Of a stretch of 64,000 bases of DNA, positions 56,743-64,000 are shown piece after piece. This DNA is from Phoma sp. XZ068. Lineage: Eukaryota > Ascomycota > Dothideomycetes > Pleosporales > Didymellaceae. The first letter of the stretch is position 1. Every line of letters begins with the position of its first letter. A program made the position numbers and the translations under genes. The notes beneath the pieces were generated by a model. It did no database searches. It saw only the letters and a program-made list of their open reading frames with translations, and was not told where the DNA came from. The stretch spans positions 1,116,001 to 1,180,000 of the forward strand of contig RBKR01000019.1 of assembly GCA_004835665.1 (NCBI GenBank), given 5' to 3'.

Positions 56743-57499
56743 GATTTGTAGAAAGAAACTGGGTCTTGTGTGCACGAAGTGCTGCCAAAAGCGAAGGAGA
56801 GATGTAGGTGAGTTTTGTTATGTAGCCCTCGACCCTACGTCTTGTTGAAAACCATCAACTCCCCCTGCTAGACAGGGTACCAGCAGGTGATTTGCGATCA
56901 GGCTACGCAGTTTGGCAAGGTTCGCCGGACACGGAGCACAGTTCCGTGGGAATTTTATATTGTCGTTCCATCGTGCCTGCCTGACTTAGCTGGTTCACCA
57001 GAAGTGAAAATAAACTCCACCAGTGTGAGCCACATGAAGGTTGCCAAAGCCGCTATCACAGAACGTACACACTCATCACCGACATTATCAACCATTCAAA
57101 TCCGCAAATGTGCCGCCAGGTGTCGGGTCGGAGCCGTGGCGGCGTATGCACACATGATAGGTCTGGGCACTCGAAGCCCCCTAATAGACGCGTGCCAAAG
57201 CCGCCGACACAAAACCAGCATGACTTTTTGATTGCTCATTAAATAATCGTAAGGGAATGTGCCTCCGCAATTCGACCTGAAATATCGCCGCGCCACACAT
57301 CTAAGTTGCAACGGGGCTGCTATAGCGTCGTTAGTCTCAGCTCACCAGCGGCGGCCTTCAGCTCATCCCCGCAATGCGGAGTCTAGGGTCTCCGCTTGAA
57401 TCTAGACATCGGTCGGAGGTCATAAATGGAGTCTATAAAACACCAATACTGCTATCAAGTTCATCACAGACTCAAGCCAGCAACAGCAAAACCCTCACA
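56743..57499. promoter_or_regulatory. Divergent spacer of two broken genes
   Basis: A 757-base shared upstream region between the DUF5695-like and sugar-transporter pseudogenes. No defined sites identified. Confidence 0.4.
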
Positions 57500-59422
57500 A
57501 TGACACTATTCCATCTTTCAGCCAAATGGCACAACATGGACGCTCAGAAGCGAAGGGGATTGGAATTATTTCTCATTCTCTGCATGGCGTGGCTTTTCTA
57601 CGCCTTAGACGGCTCGGTCATCAGCGTTCTTATCACTAACGCCGATTTTAAGAGGGTTCGTCTTTCAATTACCCATGTCATGTCTTTCAACAGTTTCTTC
57701 ACTCATCTTCCGTATGCGCCAGGGACTAACAGTTGCCTGGTAGACCTTTAAACTTGACGCGAACCGACTTGGGCTATTTGGCCTGCTTCCTGCTGTTGGC
57801 GCTCTGATCAGTACTGTCGGGTTTGGTGCACTTATACCAAAGTATACTGGCCGCAAATGGGGAATTCAGATAGCCACGTGCTGCGTTGTGTTAGGCATGA
57901 TACTTCAAACATTCACTGACAAATGGGGTATGTATCAGTACACTACCCTCTATCAGCTTTCTAACAAAGTATCCAGCTGCGCTCCTTATGGGAAGGATCA
58001 TAATGGGCTTTGGTGGAGACTTGAACGGTTTGGTGCTTGGCTATTACGTGACTGAGGCATCTCCAAAGAACGTCCGGGGAAGAAGCTTGATTTTTGTTCA
58101 GTAGTTCTCGAGTATGTTCCTCTCTATTGCGGGATATTGGGTGGCCTATGGTACGTCGATCGTTGCTCCGACATTTGGTCTTCTCGAGCATTGTACTCAC
58201 CCTCACTTTGATAGCCCTTGCATACCTCGACCAAGAGAAAGCCTACAGCTGGAAGATTGCGAATTCCCTTCAATTTGCGCCGGCTCTGGTATTCTTCATC
58301 CTGGTATTCAAACTGCCCGAATCCCCTCGATGGCTAGCCGGCAAATACCCGGATGACGATCTCCCGATGTTAAAGAGCTTATCGTGGCTTCGTGCTAAGC
58401 CCATGGACCATCCTGATGTCATCCTTGAAGCAAAGGAGATTCGGAAATACGACATGTGGGCACGGGAACACGAGTCAATGAACCCCTTGAATCTGTTTTC
58501 TGAGAAGCGCCTCAGAAAACGATACGGCTACGCCTTAGTACCTCTCCTGCAACAGCAATTCTCCGGCGTTGGCCTGTTGACTGTAAGTTATTCTCTCTCA
58601 CATAGTCTCCTGAAGATGCTGATCAACCCCTAGATATACGCTGCCATTATCTACCAACAACTCGGGCTCCAAACGCAGCGGAAACGCTCTACTTCTCAAC
58701 GCCTGTCTACAGATTCTATATGCCGCAGCCGCTCTGGGGTCCTCGTACTTTGTGGAACGAATTGGTCGTCGCAAGTGTATTGTGTCAGCATCTAGCATAC
58801 AAACGATTGGTCTGGCATTTATTTGTGGCCTTGTAGTTGGCACCCAGGGGCAGAACAACAAGATCGCGAATGCCTTCATCGGTATGCACAACCCCTGAGT
58901 TAGATGGGTTACACCCATTAACAACACTTAGCTGTTTTCATCGTCATAAACACGGCTGTATACTGGCTCCTTTCCACAGGCCCTTGTGTTGTTTACGTCA
59001 ACGAGATCTTCCCCACCCCCGTACGTGAGATGGGCGTCGGCAACGCCAATGCCATTCCGATTGGCATTGCTGTGGCCTTGGGTCAGCAATTGCCTACTGC
59101 TACGGATAAGCTCGGTCCCTATTCTTACTGCATTCTTCTCGGAACTTGCGCGCTTGGAACGGTGCTTTGTTGGGTCTTTGTCAGAGAGACAAAAGGTCTG
59201 TCGATTGAGCGCATTGATGTGGTATGTATTACCTGGTTTTGAGAATGTATATATACTAATCTAACGTAGCTCTTCGGAGAAGAAGATCATGTAGCCGAGA
59301 TGGAGGACCGTCCTGATGGTGTGCACCGGCACAGCTTTCAGCTGAATGAGCAAGCTATCAAAGGCACTACTGAAAAGTATGCTAGTTCTGTTGAACATCG
59401 AGAAGTAGACAAGCCATGCTAG
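57500..59422 (+). pseudogene. Broken MFS sugar transporter (hexose/lactose permease-like)
   Basis: Seven exons are recognisable: 57500-57655, 57744-57927, 57977-58150, 58215-58582, 58634-58881, 58932-59221 and 59270-59422. They encode a 12-helix sugar-porter protein. Family marks are LFYALDGSVISVLITNADF, GRKWGIQIATCCVVLG, VRGRSLIFVQ, KLPESPRWLAGKYP, QQFSGVGLLT, ERIGRRKC and VNEIFPTPVREMGVGNA. Two lesions disable it. A TAG at 58102-58104 sits where the family has Gln (FVQ-stop-FSSMFLSIAGYW). Exon 5 carries one extra base (or lacks two) near 58667, so LLLNACLQILYAAAALGSSY is out of frame with YQQLGL. All splice sites still look functional, so decay is recent. Its neighbour across 757 bases is broken as well. 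Confidence 0.85.
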
Positions 59423-60566
59423 AGGACTCTACGGCTAGCGGCTGGAAAGCAGCCTCCGGAGCAGATGTGTCTGTAAGCAGTAACCGCAACAACTATAAGC
59501 CTATACGGGAACGGTATATGGGGCCAGTTGACTCTCGTACACGATAGAAGGTTTCTTAAGAGTATACGTCGATACTTTTCTAAGAAACACCTATGTAAGT
59601 CTCTGTAGTAGCAATAGTCTAACTTTCAAAGAAATCGAAGTATATGTATATGTACTATAGTAGCAATAAGAGCTTTACTACTATTTATTTAGCTCTACTT
59701 AAGTATATTGAAGGACTAGAGTTGAACATAGACTAGTGGGAAAACTTTGTCATAAAGACATTTCAGAGATAGTCTTTATTTTCCTTTGTGCTTGCTTTGT
59801 TGTCCTCTTGGTACGAGTATTCGCGTGGTAGAAGGTATCACTATCGTAGCTTTCACCTTTTTTGACATCAATAGTGCCTCAGAGTCACCGCATTCGCAAG
59901 GGTTGAGTTTGGCGTACGGTCATTTCAATGGAACTTGTGGTCGTACTCCAGCTAATATTCGTACTTAGTCGTGGCTCACCTGAACGCAGGACTGGCTTTC
60001 GATATCGGACAGACCCTAATGCTCTCATCGAAGGCAAGATCTATGCCCATATTGGCCGCTTGCCTGATGTGCAAAGAGCTATAATAGCTGCTGTGTACGC
60101 CTTCGCTGATCCTCGCTTCCCAGGGTTACTGTTAGCGAAGCAACCCTTCTCTATGTTAATGTCTCGAATCCCATTGGTCTCGCATTCAATCGGAAACTAT
60201 TCACCTAAACTCAATCGTTATGTTTCCCCAGCCGAGACGGCTCTGGCATCGCGCTTTAGTCGCTATGGTTGCCTGTCTTCACCAAAAAGAAAAGAGAAGT
60301 AACAGCTGTTGTGCTTTGTTAACCAGTGTGAATACACTGTCTAACTCCAGAAAATATATACTGTCACGCGTCGAAAGACCTTTAAGCTTCTCGAATTCTT
60401 TGTTAAGGTCTCGGTGTTGCTATACCCTTCAAGCTTTGAAGATATCTGTACGCAACACTGGTAAACGGGAAATCAGGCTATATAGATTATAGAGTAAGAA
60501 CAGTCAAAAATTCTTGCTAGACTTGGTAGATTACTCTTATTCTTTCATAATCCGCGAAATAGGATT
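59423..60566. other. Intergenic between convergent genes
   Basis: No gene seen; a 124-residue frame at 59928-60302 is unrecognised. 59480-59760 is TA-rich and contains the palindrome listed separately. Confidence 0.4.
59551..59588. repeat. Imperfect palindrome / hairpin
   Basis: GTTTCTTA (59551-59558) pairs with TAAGAAAC (59581-59588). An inner GTAT/ATAC pair (59562-59565 with 59572-59575) leaves a 6-base loop. It may be a transcript hairpin near the 3' end of the transporter pseudogene or the end of a small element. Confidence 0.5.
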
Positions 60567-62021
60567 TTACCTGCCAGACAGTATCTCCTTCGCCGCCCTC
60601 TCTCCACTACGAATAGCGCCATCCATGTATCCCGTCCAATATTCGCTCGTTTCGGTACCCGCAAAATGCAGTCCATCCGAACTCTGTCTTAAGGCAGCGC
60701 CATATCGGCTGAGTATATTTGGCGGCGCAATGGCAGTTGGGCCACCGCGGGACCACTCCTCCAAGTCCCAGCGGAACAAAACAAACTCGGTCACATTGGC
60801 TGCACTTGGTCCAAAATATCTCACGTAGTCAGACGTGATTCTCTTCTGGCCCTCCTTACTTGGAAGTTTGTCAAGTGCACGCATCTCATCTCCGAGAATA
60901 AAGCCCAAAATTGCGCCAAAGGAGGAGTCATGAGGTGTGCTGTCGAAGGTGACACGGACAGAGCCAGAGTCTGAATTGACCTGGGCGCTTAGGTTCTCCG
61001 TTGTTCGCCAAAAAGGAGTAGTGTAGACGGCAATGCCTTTCCCCAATGCCCCCATTTTTGTGTGTTGGTTCAGCCGCTGCCGATTCGCGGGTAGTGAGGG
61101 GTTGAACGTAATCTGACGTAGCAACGGAGGCGCCATAGCCAAAACAACGCTCTGGGCTAGTACAGTCCCAGCTCGAGAGACAATTTTGTAGCCTTTATGG
61201 TTTTTCGATATACTGACGACAGGAGCCTTAAGAACCACGTGTTCCATGCCGACTGCTTTGGCCAAACGTTCGGGAATGAGACCAGTGCCACCTTTGACGC
61301 GCAATTCCTGCGCACCATTCTCAACTGCGATAAGTCTGCCCAGACTTCCAACTGTTGTTTCATTCCCAGCGGCGGCTATGTATGCGATAACATACAGCAA
61401 CGATATTTCATCGGGTTCGACAGAAAAGATGGCCTTGCAAGCAGTGGTGAGAACGAATCTTGCATCAGAATAATTGGCGTAGTTATCCAGGAAGTGGCCG
61501 AAGGTCTGGCTGTCCCATTTTGCAGCCTGAGGATGTGACCAGGGGGCACTGGTATTGATCTCAGCTGCCCAAGCATCCAGTTGCGCTTGCGCAGTCGCAA
61601 TTTGTATGAGAGATAAAGTATCAACTGGAGGCGCGCCTCCGAGCTGCGGATCAGGACTGAAGACTAGTCGAGTGTCATTGCGCCACAACACTGAGTCTCC
61701 CTGGTTGTACGTTGTAAAGGTCTCGAGTCCCAGGTCGGAGATCATCTTGAGTACTTTGTCCTGGGTCGGTCCAACAAATTCAGCGCCCACCTCGGTCACG
61801 CCTCCATTGGTGAGTGGATAGTTGTAGACTTTACCACCAACACGGTCTCTGGCTTCCAGGACTACCACAGATTTTCCACCATTGAGAAGGGCTTTTGCAG
61901 CTGTGAGACCAGATAATCCTGCGCCTACTACGACCACATCTACTGACTCGGGCACAGCTGTAGAGGATATCGGCTGGAGCAGTGGGGCGAGTAGAGGAAT
62001 GGACCATGTCAAAGAACGCAT
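60567..62021 (-). CDS. Secreted flavin monoamine oxidase
   Basis: A single exon encodes 484 aa from the ATG at 62021, chosen because a signal peptide starts there (MRSLTWSIPLLAPLLQPISS). The FAD-binding Rossmann motif VVVVGAGLSGLTAAKALLNG is at residues about 28-47, followed by VVVLEARDRVGGKV. The flavin amine oxidase body includes GGVTEVGAEFVGPTQ and ENGAQELRVKGGTGLIPERL. The C-terminal FAD segment is GLHFAGTETSEYWTGYMDGA, with GERAAKEIL after it. The MAO covalent-flavin Cys is replaced by Thr/Ser in this segment, so FAD is probably bound non-covalently. It oxidises amines to aldehydes, giving H2O2 and ammonia; extracellular location is inferred from the signal. Intact, unlike the two genes before it. 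Confidence 0.92.
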   Translation of the reverse strand: MRSLTWSIPLLAPLLQPISSTAVPESVDVVVVGAGLSGLTAAKALLNGGKSVVVLEARDRVGGKVYNYPLTNGGVTEVGAEFVGPTQDKVLKMISDLGLETFTTYNQGDSVLWRNDTRLVFSPDPQLGGAPPVDTLSLIQIATAQAQLDAWAAEINTSAPWSHPQAAKWDSQTFGHFLDNYANYSDARFVLTTACKAIFSVEPDEISLLYVIAYIAAAGNETTVGSLGRLIAVENGAQELRVKGGTGLIPERLAKAVGMEHVVLKAPVVSISKNHKGYKIVSRAGTVLAQSVVLAMAPPLLRQITFNPSLPANRQRLNQHTKMGALGKGIAVYTTPFWRTTENLSAQVNSDSGSVRVTFDSTPHDSSFGAILGFILGDEMRALDKLPSKEGQKRITSDYVRYFGPSAANVTEFVLFRWDLEEWSRGGPTAIAPPNILSRYGAALRQSSDGLHFAGTETSEYWTGYMDGAIRSGERAAKEILSGR

Positions 62022-62729
62022 TTTATATAGTAGCAATAACGAATCAAGATGTATTGTTGGTAAAAGTTGAAAGATTGTAGTGACTTGTGAGTTGATGCGT
62101 GATTGGGAATGACTGTTGCACTTATATACCTCAAGTGGCGGTACAACATCAATGTCTCTGGCTCATTCAATTCGTAAGCTTACTCTGGTCCTGCCTCGGT
62201 TCGATTGCGGAAATACTTGGCTTGATAGAGGTTTCCCAATACGAAAATAATCCTGGATGAATGATGCATGAAGGATACACCCTAGGGTGTCATTCGACGC
62301 TGTCATTCGACGCTGCTCTGAAAACAGTCTTTAGTCATTCGTGCAACCAATTACTATCGTTGTATTTTCAGCATCCGAATAAAGTGGTCTTCTGCAGGAA
62401 GTACCGGGGCATGCGTCTGCCGAGTCAGCGCTGTGTAGCAACAATGCTGTCTCAATTGCTAGGCAGGTTGCCTAACCAGCCACCATCCAAGGGAAGTATG
62501 ACATAGTGTCGGAACCGAAGAAAAATCCGAGATGCGGAGCAGGGGTCCTGGTAACAAAAAGGAGGCTTTGTGGTTGAGGTCCGTCAGCCGGATAAGTTCG
62601 GGGAGCCAAGACATCCGAATCAGGCTCAGCCACCAGGCTACCCCGCGGCACTTGCATTCAGCCACAAAGTGCCTCTAGGTAGCATTAATTACAACCGAAG
62701 ACCAGGATAAATATCGCACTTTAGTAGAT
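62022..62729. other. Promoter of amine oxidase and transition to AT-rich DNA
   Basis: A TATA-like TATATA near 62123 precedes the amine oxidase. GATGCG...CATTCGACGCTGTCATTCGACGCTG around 62290-62315 is a short direct duplication. No gene seen. Confidence 0.45.
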
Positions 62730-64000
62730 ACAGGTTCAGTTGCAAGCTGCGAATATACTTAGTATTCGGCTAGAAAACTATACTGCGTTATCTCCTATTA
62801 ACGTACCCTACGGGCAAGTTGTTACAGTACTTAGCCAAAAGTCTATTTGCCCAAAACGCACAGGCTATAACTACCCTATAATTCTTAAGAACAGCACCTT
62901 CTTTAACACTATACTATGTTAAGGTTATAAACTAAGCAAAGCTTGTAAATACTTCTAAGGTTAGTTCTCTAGGATAAGTGCTAGTATAGGAGGGGTTAGT
63001 ATAGATACCTAGTAAAACACTATAACAACTATAGGGTTAACAATAAGTAGTACAGATAGTTAATCTGTCTAGCTTAAAAGTTAGGTTAAGTTCTAATAAT
63101 AAAGTTAATTAATAAGGTTAAATATAATGCTATAAGGGTAGTGTTCCTAATTGCTATATACTATAATAATTATAGTAGCTTACCTAGCTTATTATAAGCT
63201 ATATAAGCTAAGATTACTAAGCTTAATATAAGCTGTATAAGCCCTTATATATAGTCTACCTAGCTTACTTACTAAGAGGTAAGCTTATTATATAACCTAT
63301 AATAAAACTGCACTATAACTATACTATATAGAAAGCCTTATATAATTATTATATTAGAGCTATTAGTATCTAAGGCTATTAGTATTCTAGTTAGCTAGTT
63401 ATAAGTAGATTATAATACTATCCTTTCTTCTTCTAGAACTTACCTTAAGTTTTATTAGCTATTCTTTATAAGTATAGCCTTACTACTACTTAGTTCCTAT
63501 TATATTATTATATTCTCTACTACTTAAAAGTGTCTATATCTTAGTATTAAAATCTATTACTATAATACTATTATACCTATTTCTTATAATTATTACTTTA
63601 CTTTAGGCTATAATTATTTTATTATACCTTCTATAAACTACCTAAAATATACTAAGTATATCTATATTAGGTGTTTATATATTAACCTATCTTAAGAGTC
63701 TTTAGATAAGATATAGGCTAAATATAAGAAGAAGGTAGAAGAAGATAAAAAGTTATTATCTAAAGTAATTATATAATTACTATATAATAAGAAAATCCTA
63801 GCTTAAGTAAAGAATAGAGCTATAAAGAAGGCTAAGTGCCTAGTAAACAAGTTAGAAGAGTTAAGTAAAGATATCTATACTAAGAAGATAAACTGCCTTA
63901 TAGTAGATATACTAGTAGAGTATTCTTCTATAATATAAGCTATACTTAATTTACTAGATACCTCTATAAACTTTAGAATAAGTTTAGTAGTTATTAGTAA
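62730..64000 (+). mobile_element. RIP-degenerated transposable element (type uncertain), runs off window
   Basis: Composition changes sharply to TA-rich DNA in which CA and TG dinucleotides are scarce after about 63060, the footprint of repeat-induced point mutation. At 63700-63940 the plus strand still reads as a Lys/Glu-rich coiled-coil segment through TAA and TAG codons (AKYKKKVEEDKKLLSKVI, KNRAIKKAKCLVNKLEELSK, DIYTKKINCLIVDILVEYSS). This suggests a mutated transposase or gag-like C-terminus. The right end is outside the window. No terminal repeats or target duplications could be recognised. Confidence 0.7.

Noticed and set aside
59928..60302. 124-residue frame between the pseudogene and the amine oxidase
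   Set aside because: No recognisable domain or splice context; likely chance.
1..64000. CRISPR array, tRNA or rRNA genes, bacterial-type operons
   Set aside because: No regularly spaced identical repeats, no A/B-box cloverleaf candidates convincing by eye, and spliced eukaryotic genes throughout.

Overview
This window is nuclear DNA of a filamentous ascomycete (Pezizomycotina). The gene families and intron style would fit a Dothideomycete such as a member of the Pleosporales, but that rank is inference. The evidence is many short GT-AG introns (about 45 to 110 bases) that restore reading frames exactly, fungal-only families (GH62 arabinofuranosidase, FET3/FTR1 iron uptake, Dal5-type permease, PF17111-like/ankyrin protein), a glycine/proline-rich single-pass membrane protein, and AT-rich tracts that look like repeat-induced point mutation (RIP). 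All exon joins below were worked out by eye from splice signals and frame continuity.

Layout. 1-13.4 kb is accessory-looking: an aldo/keto reductase, a TPR gene relic, a small membrane-anchored protein, a PF17111-like/ankyrin protein, a decayed pogo-type transposase, a stand-alone module resembling the tail of sterol glucosyltransferases, and an MFS transporter. A degenerate direct repeat (about 1885-2107 and 13900-14125) brackets this block. 13.4-17.5 kb holds no gene that I can support. 17.5-51.8 kb is dense and mostly housekeeping or nutritional: a single-pass membrane protein, a DUF726 hydrolase, a CCCH-RBR ubiquitin ligase, an ADP-ribose pyrophosphatase, the divergent FET3/FTR1 pair, a Ras GEF carrying its own GTPase-like domain, an FMN 2-hydroxyacid dehydrogenase, a histidine acid phosphatase, a Cys/Pro-rich membrane protein, an unrecognised gene with an in-frame TAG, a Dal5-family permease, an SDR and a GH62 enzyme. 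51.8-62 kb holds a divergent pair of broken genes (a large DUF5695-like putative carbohydrate-active protein and a sugar transporter), then an intact secreted amine oxidase. From about 62.7 kb to the end is an AT-rich, RIP-like transposon graveyard.

Genes that act together. FET3 (multicopper ferroxidase) and FTR1 (iron permease) form the reductive high-affinity iron uptake complex. They share a 634-base divergent promoter with a perfect GATA-type iron-regulator site. The broken DUF5695-like gene and broken sugar transporter also share a divergent promoter and look like a lost sugar-use module. Both carry nonsense codons that can be explained by single C-to-T changes plus a frameshift each.

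I found no CRISPR array, tRNA or rRNA gene. No complete novel system could be demonstrated. The strongest unusual signals are the co-decayed gene pair, the stand-alone glucosyltransferase-tail protein, and the two repeat families at 1.9/14 kb and 41.3-42.2 kb.
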